From Actinernus sp. WN-2022 (taxonomy: Eukaryota > Cnidaria > Anthozoa > Actiniaria > Actinernidae): a DNA stretch of 64,000 nucleotides. Shown piece after piece: positions 42,276 through 54,396 of this stretch. The translations under genes were made by a program, and so were the position numbers. The stretch lies in the NCBI GenBank assembly GCA_030867875.1, contig JAOWCC010000936.1, positions 248,001-312,000 of the forward strand, in the 5' to 3' direction. The notes under the pieces were generated by a model. That model searched no databases. It was not told the DNA's origin and saw only the letters and a program-made list of their open reading frames with translations. Numbering within the stretch: position 1 is the stretch's first letter; each line of letters begins with the position of its first letter.

Positions 42276-42670
42276 CTCAAGGAAAACAAAACACGAAAAC
42301 AATGTTAAGGCAATGAGTACACATACAATATATTACATGGCCTAGCGAAGATACGAATTTTATTTTTGAGTGTTTCACGGACTAAGTGAGCGCAGCGAAT
42401 GAGTACTGTATTACATCAACACGAGAAGATAATATTTCTAGCTACAACTAAAGTGGCCATGGAATGTTCTGTTTAATATATGTGTCGCCTATATTTTTTT
42501 AAAAACGTTGATCCGGCAAATTGAACAATGAACAATGAACAATGAATAATGAACAATGAACTATAAACATTGATTTGGAATAATACACACGAGCCTTGAA
42601 GTATTTCGTTTTCATTTCTTTCTTTAAGATTTTGTTTACGGGATTGTCACAATTGGATTGCAACAACTCT

Positions 42671-42760
42671 AAGGGCCCGTTCAAACAGATGCAACATCGT
42701 GCACGTTGCATCCCTTTGAACTCCCTGTTGCACGATGTTGCATGAAGTTTGAAACTTTCC
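42671..42760. mobile_element. Truncated GGCCCGTTCAAAC miniature element
   Basis: Same left end as 52282 (CCCGTTCAAACAGATGCAAC, TCGTGCACGTTGCATCCC) but the right half is missing; after GAAACTTTCCA it jumps to ACAAACTCAATCAAAC, which in the sister copy lies ~0.6 kb further on. Confidence 0.8.
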
Positions 42761-43249
42761 ACAAACTCAATCAAACTAAAAATTATAATTGTAATTTGGT
42801 CGTTTTCTACGGCGAATCCTCAAACAAAAGCGTAATAGTGAAAGGAAGCACATGTGGTTTTTTGATCACTGGGGTCGCCAATCCCGAATTCTTAAGAATT
42901 CTACTCGTGTCATGAAGTGACCGAGTGAAAGTGCCGACGCTGGCCTGGAACTATTATTATTAAAAGAGAATCGGTCCCTTTACTACTATATTTGATGCCA
43001 TTACTTTTAACAGAAACGAATATTAAATAACAACAACGTAATCTGATGAATGTTATGTGTATTTTACTTACAAATGTCATTTCACCACGTCTGGCCACAT
43101 GCGTTTTCAATAGGAGCGCCAGTAATAAGCCTTTCGTAAAATGTGAGAAATTTCCATCCAACTACTCCTAGAAAATCTCAACATCTTGCCCTTTCTATCG
43201 AAGAAACCTTTGGTTTCAGCAAAACTTCGCAAACCAACACGCTAAGTTC

Positions 43250-43680
43250 TAATTCGATCTGTGATTTAGCCGGGTCCTGGCTTTGATCAGCCCCTGTGGT
43301 TGTTTCAGGTCCCGTTACAAAAACGTTCGCCGTGTCGTATGTAAAATCTCTGGCCATCTGGGTAAAAAACGCCCTTCGTCTCCGACAAGGGCGCCGGTTG
43401 AAATATCCTGAGCCTGTTGGAAAGCTTTCCCACGAATGAAGTTAAAAAAAACATTAAACTGCTTAAATTTGAGAGATGGGACTCCAAATTTGAGAGAAAT
43501 TTCCTCCCGCGCCATCTTGTTTTTACTGTGTTAAGTTATGTAAATGAATTAAACGCAATGTGTCACGTGACCAGTGCAATCTGATTGGTTGCCAGAGCCA
43601 CACAGCGACGCGAAGAATAATAAACGAACACTTGCGATTTCTGACTCGTGCCGGCCAAAGTCCTGGCCCGAGTAATTAAA
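43250..43680 (-). repeat. Dispersed repeat family F, copy 3
   Basis: Inverted relative to copies 1 and 2. From 43680 downward: TTACTCGGGCCAGGACTTTG, CGAGTCAGAAATCGCAAGTG, CAACCAATCAGATT, TTTACATAACTTAACACAG, AAGATGGCGCGG starting E-E-I-S-L-K-F-G-V-P-S-L-K and F-N-F-I-R-G-K-A-F-Q-Q-A-Q-D-I, then further to GAAACCAAAGGTTTCTTCGA. This copy has the cleanest short frame of the three. Confidence 0.7.
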
Positions 43681-44093
43681 CTACCATCAAATTCCAAGAG
43701 CAGTATACTCGTCCCCGTCATTCGAACTATTTTCCCTAATCCAAGTTGGGTAAAGCAAAATCTTTTCACGAGAACTATGAAACGTTAGCGAGAAAATAGT
43801 GACTGCTGACCGCAGAATCACCGTTCAACAGCGAGCTAACACTTTTGGAAAAATATAAATGATTGTACTTTATCGATATAATGAAAGCGTTATTAACAAA
43901 GTAGAATGCTGCAAAACATTTTGTTACACGTTAATTAGACAATTATTACATTTACTAAAACTTATAATGTGATATACTATATTATATTTGTTGTATTATA
44001 ATATTAATGTAAGACTAGGTATGTATTTTACCGGTTGAGAAATTAAGACATTATTATTAGTCTTCAAATTAAGGAAGGCATACAATCAATAGG

Positions 44094-45660
44094 CTAGCCC
44101 ACTTTCGATATATACCTCACTTGTCACACACAAAAGTTTCAATATGAGGCTCCGGAATAAATAAAATGTAATATATATTTTCGCTTGGCTCATTGTTGTC
44201 CATGCATTTCAAATATTATAGTTTCTTTCGCTACGATCAGCCTAGGAGGGAGCCGACAGTTGACAGCATCGTTTATTATAAGTTATTGCAATTGTATACG
44301 TACTCAGAGACGGTTATGTTACAGTTACTGTTACGTACTATTAACTCAGACTGTAAGAGAGCTACAATATGTCAAGAAAAACTAAGGCCGCTGCTGAAAT
44401 GCGACGTCAAGTGGTATGAATGTGTGAAGGAGTGGTATTTATAGCATTCCTAATTGATCGCAAAGGGATAATGCAAAAGAATGTAAGAAAGAGAAAAATA
44501 TTTTATGGAATAATATTCTTTGGTCGAAGTATTTCCATATCAATGTGTCTCCTCATGCGTTAACCAGAAATAAAAGAAACAATGCACAAAGGGATGGTCA
44601 CGTGATCTGAAATGGGACAACATTGAGCCAAGCGAAAAAGGTATATTTCTAATATTCTTCGCGCAAATAATAACATTTACCCCGGAAATATGAGGATATT
44701 GAAACCTTTGTGCGTGACCGAATTGAGGCATACATGTATAGCAAAGATGGCTATTGAACACTTCATATAACAAGGGTAATAATAATATTTTTTCGTTTCA
44801 TACAATATATCTCTTTACACGGTTGGGTACAAACGACCATAAAAACGGCATGAGTTCAATATTTTAAAATGTTTTCAACGGAGACGATTGAATTTTTGGG
44901 GAAATATACAACACAAAAGCATTTATGAACAACTATCGCTTCGCTCATCTTTTAGAGTTTTAACTACTGTTGCATGACATTTTGTCCAGTCAAAAAATAC
45001 GTTGGTGGCTAAAATCGATGTTTTTTAGATTTTTTTGTCCATAACCGGCTTAAAATTGAAGACATATTTTCGACAACGTCATTATGACGTCATAGTATTT
45101 TATACATGTCCTTTGTCCTTTATCCATATTGATGAAATGCACTAGTCTCGCACACAAAATGCAATTTTTTTTAAACGACACCTGACGTGCTAAATGTGAC
45201 GTCATAGCAACAGGCATTCCTCTATAACTTTGGCTGTAATCGTCGTAGAATGTTCAAATTTGCACCAAATGAATTTGTGTCATGAAGGCCTTTTGATGGG
45301 TTAGTCTGTTTGTACCGTTTATTAAAGGGGGAATTTCACCAAAAAAGGAGGCATCGCTTATGACGGTAACGACGACGTCATAATACTAACATAAAACACC
45401 TAAAACAGGTAGTTTCATTTTGTTACCAAGTCACCAACATTTCTTCAAATTCAGACTATAAGTAAAGAAATGGTGTTAATTTCAATTATGTGGTCACGTT
45501 TAATGATGCCGTTTTGACGTTCTTTGTGACCGCCGTGTTAGCTCTATTTCAGATCACGTTACCATCCCCTTGTGTATTAATTATTTAATTTCTCATCGAC
45601 GCATGAGGAGAGACATTGATTTGGACATACACTTCGAACAAATAATATTATTCCCGAAAG
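44094..45660. mobile_element. Family H / foldback element cluster
   Basis: AGCCCACTTTCGATATATAC at 44097 and the diverged inverse at 44700-44750 (GAAACCTTTGTGCGTGAC, ATGTATAGCAAAGATGGCTA). A second inverted pair is GGAATAATATTCTTTGG…CAATGTGTCTCCTCATGCG at 44508-44560 and its inverse at 45598-45660. The DNA between 44805 and 45590 differs completely from the corresponding stretch in the sister duplication. Confidence 0.55.
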
Positions 45661-46039
45661 ATTTGGAATGGGACAGCATTGAGCCAAGCTAAAGAGTTAT
45701 ATTGATTATATATCACATGCCGGTACAATCGCAATTACTGTACATTATCATATTTTACTTTTCATTGGCCTGATGAAATAGGCTAACAATCGTAAGGGTA
45801 AATATCAATGAAACGTTGTACAATATAGTTAAAGTACGGTTAAGTAAAATAATGCAAAATTGTTATTTCATTTAAGGGATGCTTTCCTTTTACAACAGAC
45901 CTGCTTAAAAAAAGTAATTGATATCCCATAATATTAAGTTTATTGTTTGAATAAACGTATTTAGAGTGTGTATTTCTTTGACCTAGAAATTTAGAGTCAA
46001 ATTTAATTGTTAATGATCCTAAACACATATTGTTTTATA

Positions 46040-46111
46040 CCTTCCATTTGATGTAAATAGTAGTTGAGTTTGGTGACGTTATGTTGACAATGGTGGGGAC
46101 GACTGTGGGTG
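46040..46111 (-). CDS. FN3 domain, first-half exon (host gene)
   Basis: About 71 nt between CTATAG and GTATAA. Encodes A-P-T-V-V-P-T-I-V-N-I-T, S-P-N-S-T-T-I-Y-I-K-W-K. Differs from its duplicate at 56506 at several codons, mostly conservative. Its second-half partner at 42046 is frameshifted. Lower boundary may be off by one base. Confidence 0.75.
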
Positions 46112-46563
46112 CTATAAATATCGTGCATAATTAATTAGTAATAAGATAACGATAACAAATTAAAATACCAATTCTTAAGCACATAGTACAAAACATCAAG
46201 TACAACCTGAGCCAACCTTTCGCAATTATCAATAAATAAAAGATATTTATCAATAACTAAAATATTTGTCATATCAATATCTTAAAAGGTATATGTAACG
46301 ATATGCGCCCGCTCCCAATGTATACGTTTCCATTCTCGTCAGCTCTAAATGTTATCTTTGATATACAAGCTGTAAATTACTGCAGAAACAGCCAATTAGA
46401 TTGATTAATTCCTATCAGTCACATGTTCTACTCAGTTCTATGATTATAATCAATAGAAAAGTAATACTATCTAATAGTTGTATTTTCCTCGGCATTCTAA
46501 ACAATACTTAAAATGTTGTTTAAAGTTTTAAGGTTTTCTGCCCTGAAAATGATAAATGTTAGT

Positions 46564-48795
46564 ATTAAGACCAATAAAGTATATAATAAACATAAAGGAA
46601 TTCCTACAATAATTCTATGACCTAAATGTGACTTGACGAATCTTTACCCTGGTCCCAGAGGTTTTCTAGAGAGGGAACAGCCGTGGAGAAAGAGACGCGA
46701 AGCGGCGATAAGCGAGCTGCGAAGCAGCGAGAAGCGAACTGCGAGAAAACCTCTGATATCGGTGGGTGCCAATCTCACTTTCATGAGGGTAAAGATCTGA
46801 CTGTCTTTTCTGATTGGAGGAATATTTAATGAGCTCAACAACTGTGATTGGTTAGATATATTGTTCTCAGGGACGGAAGGTTAAGTAATCATTGTGATAT
46901 CGTATGGTCAATTAGAGAGGGGACGGGAATTATTTACGTTTGCTGGCTTAGCTGCGATCAAAGTCCGCTCGATCTCGCACGTAGAAAATTATAGTATTCG
47001 TATGTCGATTCCTCAAATCATCTATGAAGACATCGTACATCTGTACTAAAAGATCGCCGGCTTTCTCAAGATAACATTACCTAACTTTAATACAAAGCGT
47101 TAGTTTGGCGTAATAAATCGGAAATCCTACCGACTGGTCATGGCAAGTCGATAATTTTTCAGTTGCCACCAGATATAAGCAAATAATTATCATTGAGAGG
47201 GTTTAGTTATCTACGGAACGCAATAGTCATTGTTATCTGCCTCTAAAATCATTGGTGGACTCTCACATTGATCTAAGGTATATATCTAAGGTTTAGAATA
47301 GTTGTGTTCTGTAGCATAATTTTCTTGACATTGGATCACTTGTGAAACTCCATGCATTTAGGTCGGTATTCGTTGTAGATCGGCTACGTGCTTTAATGTT
47401 TTTAACAACGATACGAAGAAATATATATCTACGGCTTAGAAACGAGGCTGAAATCACATTAACCGATCGGAGTGCAAAGACTGTACGAAAAGTTAGATAA
47501 ACTGCCTTTCTTTGCTGGCAAAACAACCTCATGAACAATCGACATACATATGAAGCTATAGAAGTTATTATCTACTACATGAGAGTCAAACATCGAACTG
47601 CTATGAAACCGCTTGTCAGTTTACGCACTTTCGTGACAAGCGAACGTTTCTACTTTCGACACACGGTCGCTAAACTGTACGAAATCTCCAATATTAAATC
47701 ACTAATGTCCAAACTAACAGGAAAAACTGAAAGAGGAAATCCTTGTGACTATTCGACATACATATGAAGCTAATATTGAATACATGAGAACCCATAGAGC
47801 AAACTGATAATAATGAACGCGCTATTATTTCATGGACATTTGTGACTACTGAACTAACACTACAGCATTGCTTGAAATACTGTACGAAAACGCCCGTATA
47901 AAAACTTCCTGATGCCGAAAGGGCCATAGCATCTTAAACAAGTTATCCTAACACTATCAGGACATTTCCTACTGTTAGGGCTTTCAGATCTGCTATCAGC
48001 GACCTTGAATTTGATACTGACTGCTGTTCTTTCTGTAGATAGTTAATGATAGATTCATATAATTAATGGTATTTTTATTATAGCATTCGATACAAATTGT
48101 AAATTATTTTACTCTATTCTATTTTATACATATATTTATTATTGTTATTATTTTCTCTCTCGAAGATATTAGCACCTTGTGCTACCTTAAATTCGAGTCG
48201 AAATAAAGGTTATTGTATTGTATTGTATTGTATCCTTTTGACTAATCAACATACATATTAAGCTGTGAAAGTAAGTTTCCAGTCCATAACAGCCGATAGT
48301 GCAAACTAATAAACAGCCAACTAATAATTATATACCTTGCGTACTTCCGCGAGTACTGAATTTTCTAGCGTCAAATGCATGTGTTACGTTTACAAACTTT
48401 AAGACAATAAATCTTTCATATAATGTTCTATTGTTTTTACAGCACAGAACTGTATTATTAAACATGTAGAAATAAAACAAATTGGTGCCATTTGGAGAAT
48501 TAGTTTATGTCAAAAGTGCATAACGAAGAAATGTATATCAAAGAACGCGAGCAGCTTGTTTCACTTTGGTCAAATTCGGACTGTTTACGACTGAAAACAG
48601 CAAAAAATACAAGCAAGTAATGAAATACAGATACCATTCTTTACTCAATGCTGTTTACCTTGGATATAGGAAGAATAATATCCTTGTAAATCTCGCCATA
48701 TATTGCGCAAAACTACAATCTGTGAATCACCCGAACAGTGTGGCATTTTGAATGATTCTCATTGGCGCGGATGTTACACAATACAGCTGTCAATT
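46564..48795. repeat. Tandem duplication, unit 1 (2232 bp)
   Basis: Starts ATTAAGACCAATAAAGTATA and ends CAGCTGTCAATT. It is essentially identical to 48796-50740, except for a 287-bp LINE tail at 47949-48235 present only here and scattered single-base differences. The unit begins 81 bp outside the CCCTGG element, so it duplicated flank and element together. All open frames in it occur twice and none has a recognisable domain. Confidence 0.95.
47949..48235 (+). mobile_element. LINE 3' tail insertion (287 bp)
   Basis: Present in tandem unit 1 and absent from unit 2 at the same point. Flanked by TATCC (47944-47948 and 48231-48235). It starts with a short coding tail readable as R-T-F-P-T-V-R-A-F-R-S-A-I-S-D-L and a stop, then a 3' untranslated part with AATAAAGGTTATTG and a (TTGTA)n end. 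Severely 5'-truncated LINE copy, plus orientation. Confidence 0.85.
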
Positions 48796-50740
48796 ATTAA
48801 GACCAATAAAGTATATAATAAACATAAAGGAATTCCTACAATAATTCTATGACCTAAATGTGACTTGACGAATCTTTACCCTGGTCCCAGAGGTTTTCTA
48901 GAGAGGGAACAGCCGTGGAGAAAGAGACGCGAAGCGGCGATAAGCGAGCTGCGAAGCAGCGAGAAGCGAACTGCGAGAAAACCTCTGATATCGGTGGGTG
49001 CCAATCTCACTTTCATGAGGGTAAAGATCTGACTGTCTTTTCTGATTGGAGGAATATTTAATGAGCTCAACAACTGTGATTGGTTAGATATATTGTTCTC
49101 AGGGACGGAAGGTTAAGTAATCATTGTGATATCGTATGGTCAATTAGAGAGGGGACGGGAATTATTTACGTTTGCTGGCTTAGCTGCGATCAAAGTCCGC
49201 TCGATCTCGCACGTAGAAAATTATAGTATTCGTATGTCGATTCCTCAAATCATCTATGAAGACATCGTACATCTGTACTAAAAGATCGCCGGCTTTCTCA
49301 AGATAACATTACCTAACTTTAATACAAAGCGTTAGTTTGGCGTAATAAATCGGAAATCCTACCGACTGGTCATGGCAAGTCGATAATTTTTCAGTTGCCA
49401 CCAGATATAAGCAAATAATTATCATTGAGAGGGTTTAGTTATCTACGGAACGCAATAGTCATTGTTATCTGCCTCTAAAATCATTGGTGGACTCTCACAT
49501 TGATCTAAGGTATATATCTAAGGTTTAGAATAGTTGTGTTCTGTAGCATAATTTTCTTGACATTGGATCACTTGTGAAACTCCATGCATTTAGGTCGGTA
49601 TTCGTTGTAGATCGGCTACGTGCTTTAATGTTTTTAACAACGATACGAAGAAATATATATCTACGGCTTAGAAACGAGGCTGAAATCACATTAACCGATC
49701 GGAGTGCAAAGACTGTACGAAAAGTTAGATAAACTGCCTTTCTTTGCTGGCAAAACAACCTCATGAACAATCGACATACATATGAAGCTATAGAAGTTAT
49801 TATCTACTACATGAGAGTCAAACATCGAACTGCTATGAAACCGCTTGTCAGTTTACGCACTTTCGTGACAAGCGAACGTTTCTACTTTCGACACACGGTC
49901 GCTAAACTGTACGAAATCTCCAATATTAAATCACTAATGTCCAAACTAACAGGAAAAACTGAAAGAGGAAATCCTTGTGACTATTCGACATACATATGAA
50001 GCTAATATTGAATACATGAGAACCCATAGAGCAAACTGATAATAATGAACGCGCTATTATTTCATGGACATTTGTGACTACTGAACTAACACTACAGCAT
50101 TGCTTGAAATACTGTACGAAAACGCCCGTATAAAAACTTCCTGATGCCGAAAGGGCCATAGCATCTTAAACAAGTTATCCTTTTGACTAATCAACATACA
50201 TATTAAGCTGTGAAAGTAAGTTTCCAGTCCATAACAGCCGATAGTGCAAACTAATAAACAGCCAACTAATAATTATAAACCTTGCGTACTTCCGCGAGTA
50301 CTGCATTTTCTAGCGTCAAATGCATGTGTTACGTTTACAAACTTTAAGACAATAAATCTTTCATATAATGTTCTATTGTTTTTACAGCACAGAACTGTAT
50401 TATTAAACATGTAGAAATAAAACAAATTGGTGCCATTTGGAGAATTAGTTTATGTCAAAAGTGCATAACGAAGAAATGTATATCAAAGAACGCGAGCAGC
50501 TTGTTTCACTTTGGTCAAATTCGGACTGTTTACGACTGAAAACAGCAAAAAATACAAGCAAGTAATGAAATACAGATACCATTCTTTACTCAATGCTGTT
50601 TACCTTGGATATAGGAAGAATAATATCCTTGTAAATCTCGCCATATATTGCGCAAAACTACAATCTGTGAATCACCCGAACAGTGTGGCATTTTGAATGA
50701 TTCTCATTGGCGCGGATGTTACACAATACAGCTGTCAATT
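48796..50740. repeat. Tandem duplication, unit 2 (1945 bp)
   Basis: Second copy of 46564-48795 without the LINE tail. It includes a second copy of the left element terminus (48877 onward), so the element has two left ends and one right end. Confidence 0.95.
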
Positions 50741-50964
50741 CAATGTCTGAAGACTGTGACATGCCGAGTACCGTGACACAGCGCCTTTAAACCCGAAAAC
50801 TTCTGGCACATCATTATTTTACTGTAACTAACCAACTAAAGTAAGTTCATAATGTGACTCCTGATTGGTCGATGTATCAATTACTCAGTTGATATAAAGA
50901 ATATGATGTAAAGTTGTAAGCTGCAGTGCTATGTGTGCACGCCCTACGAGGGAAAGAGAAAAAA

Positions 50965-51000
50965 TATCTGACCCAAGTGGGACTCGAACCCAACGACTCC
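50965..51000 (-). repeat. tRNA T-arm / box B remnant
   Basis: Minus strand reads GTTGGGTTCGAGTCCCACTT, whose GGTTCGAGTCC (50980-50990) is a perfect pol III box B and whose TGGG/CCCA stem folds as a T arm. No box A or acceptor stem was found upstream, so it is a tRNA pseudogene piece or SINE fragment, not a tRNA gene. Confidence 0.6.
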
Positions 51001-51580
51001 TAGGCGGCAAACATGATTTCATATAATAGCTACATATACTCAGTCGATATGTTTGACAGTTTGCAAAACATGAAAGTGAGATTGGCACCCACCGATGCCA
51101 GAGGTTTTTCTCTTCTCGCCGCTTCGGGGCTCTTTCGCCGCGGCTCTTCTCTCTAGAAAACCTCTGGAACCTGCAGGGTACTTTAAATCAGGTTTCAATG
51201 GAATCTTAGAAGACGCCCTTCCTTGAAACAATAGATAAGTAAGGGTTATTGACCTAAAGAGTTATTCGCCTAAAGGTTCGTTGTATACCAAATAATACAT
51301 TTATCGTGAAATATTCGTCCGTATTTCATAGAAAACCATGAAATAACCAGTAATTTTTTTCTTTTAAGAAGTCCAGTCCAATTTTTACTTATTTTCATAT
51401 TCTTAACTACCGTAGTTTTTAGATCATAAATTTGCTACATGTAGTTATATGTCTTGCAAGAAAATATGATAGGAAAAATAATAACGCTGTCCACATCCGC
51501 TTTCAGAGCCGGTCTAGGGAAAATCGGATAATTTGATTAGTTTCCTTTTCAATAACTGAGATATTGTAGCTCATAGTTAC

Positions 51581-51806
51581 CATCCTCTTGAGTTCTTATA
51601 CTCCTTTCAGCACCCGGTGGACCAACAAGCCATCTATTTCTAGCTGTAATCGTTACATAATACGTGGTATATTTCTTCAGAGATGTCAACAGATATGAAG
51701 TTTCTTTGGCTCCATACACGTCGGCCGTCTTTGAAGAGCCTCCTTTAGGTCTATACACAATCTTGTATCCAATATCAGGTGGAGTTCCTATTTCGCTCGT
51801 GTTTAA
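51581..51806 (-). CDS. FN3 domain, second-half exon (host gene)
   Basis: 226 nt, acceptor CCTTAAG, donor GTAACT, open throughout. L-N-T-S-E-I-G-T-P-P-D-I then G-Y-K-I-V-Y, the A-K-E-T-S-Y-L-L-T-S-L loop, K-K-Y-T-T-Y-Y-V-T-I-T-A-R, and R-S-I-R-T-Q-E-D-G. With 56506-56576 gives 297 nt, 99 codons. This is the intact sister of the frameshifted 42046 exon. Confidence 0.88.
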
Positions 51807-52157
51807 CTTAAGGAAAACAAAAAACGAAAACAATGTTAAGGCAATGGGTACACATACAAGATATTACATGGCCTAGCGAAGATACGAATTTTATTTTTCA
51901 GTCTTTCACGGACTAAGTGAGCGCAGCGAATGAGTACTGTATTACATCAACACGAGAAGATAATATTTCTAACTTCAACTAAAGTGGCCATTAATATACG
52001 TGTCGCCTATTTAAAAAAACGATCCGGCAAATTGAACAATGAACTACAAACATTGATTTGGAATAATACACACGAGCCTTGAAATATTTCGTTTTGATTT
52101 ATTTCTTTAAGATTTTGTTTCACGGGATTGTCAAATTGGCCATTGCAACAACTCTAA

Positions 52158-52278
52158 GGCCCGATTCAAACGTCGAACTTTTCATGCGCCGAACCCAATT
52201 GAAACAAAAGATAATTAGGCGGCTTCCTTTGAGCTAATTAGGTTCGGCGCATGAAAAGTTCGACGTTTGACACGGGCC
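52158..52278. mobile_element. 121-bp Harbinger-like miniature element
   Basis: Ends GGCCCGATTCAAACGTCGAA and inverse of GGCCCGTGTCAAACGTCGAA, flanked by TAA on both sides (52155-52157, 52279-52281). Absent at the matching position of copy 1, near 42671 (CTCTAAGGGCCCGTTC). A 3-bp TWA duplication is typical of PIF/Harbinger. Confidence 0.85.
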
Positions 52279-52281
52279 TAA

Positions 52282-52477
52282 GGTCCGTTCAAACAGATGC
52301 AACATCGTGCACGTTGCATCCCTTTGAACTCCCTGTTGCACGATGTTGCATGAAGTTTGAAACTTTCCAAACGTCATGCAACATCGTGCAACAGGATGTT
52401 CAAACGGATGCAGCATGTTGCATCCAACAATGTTGCATGGATCATGTTGCACGATGTTGCATCCGTTTGAACGGGCC
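52282..52477. mobile_element. GGCCCGTTCAAAC miniature element with TTGCACGATGTTGCA repeats
   Basis: Ends GGTCCGTTCAAACAGATGCA and inverse of GGCCCGTTCAAACGGATGCA. Its interior is almost entirely direct and inverted copies of GCAACATCGTGCA. Related at its termini to the element immediately upstream. Confidence 0.85.
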
Positions 52478-53559
52478 TTACAAAATCGAACAGCGGGCCT
52501 GGTGCAAACTAGTAAAATAAATGTAAGCACATGAAAATAAAACAATAGGTGCTAATGATTCTGCATACATGGAGCGCTGGCATGACCACAGCGTGCCGTA
52601 TTATAATATTATCAAGTCAAGTTTTAGATCGGAAAATGATATTAGCCTATTCTGTAGCTACTCTGTAAATCCGAGTATAAGTAAAGTCTACGTATTTATG
52701 TATGCTCAATGTTTTTAGTTCATTGTTTAATGAGATCAACGCGTTTTGAAATATATTGGTGTATGATGATTGATGAAATACTACTTTTTCTTAAAAGGCT
52801 AGATGCTTCGAAAGACAATGAGAGTTCCTTCATGTATATGCTTTCATTCGCAAGCTCAGCTGAATGATCAAAGAGTGCGCTTTTCGCATCGTTCATAACA
52901 GCGAAATCCCGAGAAATAATCGAGAAATAATTGTGAGAAGCAGAACATGTAATAAAATAAACAACTCTCAGTAGACGTTTATTTTATTTCCACAAACTCA
53001 ATCAAACTAAAAATTATAATTGTAATTTGGTAGTTTTCTACGGCGTATCCTTAAACAAAAGCGTAATAGTGATATAAACCTGAGAGAAGGTAGCGTTCTA
53101 TCGTTTTTGAGCATTAAACAATGTCGATCTCTCTTCGATCGATTTAAACAAGTTAGCGAAATTTCGTCGCTCGAAATCTTCTTAAGTTAAACTACCATCA
53201 AATTCCACGAGCAGAGGCATAAATGATCAGTGTACTCGTCCCCGTCATTCGAACTATTTTCCCTAATCCAAGTTGAGTAAAGCAAAATCTTTTCATGAGA
53301 ACTATGAAACGTTAGCGAGAAAATAGTGACTGCTGACCGCAGAATGACCGTTCAACTGCTAGCTAACACTTTTGAAAAAATATAAATGATTGTACTTTAT
53401 CGAAATAATGAAAGCGTCATTGACAAAGTAGAATGCTGCAAAACATTTTGTTATACGTTAGAGTAATCTTAAGATATAACTTGGCCCTTTAATTAGACAA
53501 TTATTACACTTACTATAACTTATGGTATGATATAGTATATTATATTTGGTGTATTATTA

Positions 53560-54070
53560 TATTAATTTCAAAAACTCATGAATAATTAATGAGCATTTTG
53601 TCCAATCAGATGAAGGAAATCAGTCACGTGCATGCTCCTTTATACCTGATAAAATCTCATCATTCTAAAATGCCCGCGGAGGGATTTGAATTCTGTCCCA
53701 GAGGAAAACGGGGTTAATGATTGAGACAATGGAATTTCTATTGATGTTTCAGCTTTCTCATTGAATTGCTAATTAGGATGAACGTTTTATATAAAGAATA
53801 CTAATGAACATGAAATTTTATATAAAGTTTCATCCTAATTAAGAATTCACTGATAAAGAGCCAAAGATAGCAAAAAGTACACGGAACATAAGGTACCTAG
53901 ATAATAAGTTTTGCACTAAATTTACTAATATCAGCAGACTACCGAGATACACAGATAATATTTTTAAAATGAAGTTATCCAACTACCATTACTTGTTTAC
54001 CGAGCCACTGTTTAGTTCCAATTATTACACCAAACTCAAAGCCGTAAAATAATAAAAACGTGCATTAAAC
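53560..54070. other. Intronic DNA with small hairpin
   Basis: AGCTTTCTCATTG…TTAGGATGAAC-TTTTATATAAAG near 53755-53790 is mirrored around 53810-53850 (CTTTATATAAAG, CATCCTAATTA). The block ATAATTAATGAGCATTTTGTCCAATCAGA resembles 61878-61905. No gene recognised. Confidence 0.5.
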
Positions 54071-54396
54071 TTACATATTTTGTGCCGGAGCCAAAAATTT
54101 AGAGTCTGCCGTCATGTCAGTCACATCGCTTTCCAAGTCTTGAACTTTATCGAGGTAAACCACGACACCAAATCCTTCATTGCGAAACGCCGCTTCAAAC
54201 AACATAGTATGGTAATTTTTTCATGTCATTCCCTTGAGAACTTCGTAATTGCAGGCGGTGATTATTACTCGAATATTTTGCATGGCGTTGTGAATACAAA
54301 GGTTCAATGGTTCATTAAGTAACCATTCCCTTGAGATGCGCGTCTTTCTTTCATTGCATTCTTAAAGCGTTTTTGAAGCCGTTTAAAACACTCACA

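Larger units (their letters stand above)
41727..46640. repeat. Segmental duplication, copy 1 (contains FN3 exon pair)
   Basis: Collinear with 51270-57170: TCGTTGTATAC-AAATAATAC start, FN3 second-half exon, GGCCCGTTCAAACAGATGCA element, GTAATTTGGT-GTTTTCTACGG, family H element, FN3 first-half exon, and ATTAAG-CCAATAAAGTATAT end. Differences mark later events in each copy. Confidence 0.85.
46645..51180. mobile_element. 4.5-kb non-autonomous DNA transposon, TACCCTGG termini
   Basis: Left end TACCCTGGTCCCAGAGGTTT, TCTAGAGAG, then a GCGAAGCGGCGA-rich stretch and AACCTCTGATATCGGTGGGT, GCCAATCTCACTTTCATG. The right end 51070-51180 is the inverse of all of these. CTT occurs at 46642-46644 and 51181-51183. 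The sister duplication at 57100-57116 reads straight through (GTATCTTTAAATCAGG), which is the empty site. Length was about 2.3 kb before the internal tandem duplication. No transposase seen; superfamily unclear (a 3-bp duplication is shared by several). Confidence 0.85.

Noticed and set aside
47293..50159. Several 60-80-codon frames seen twice
   Set aside because: They recur only because of the tandem duplication and overlap each other on both strands. None shows a domain.
50965..51000. tRNA gene
   Set aside because: Perfect box B and T arm, but no box A, anticodon arm or acceptor stem.
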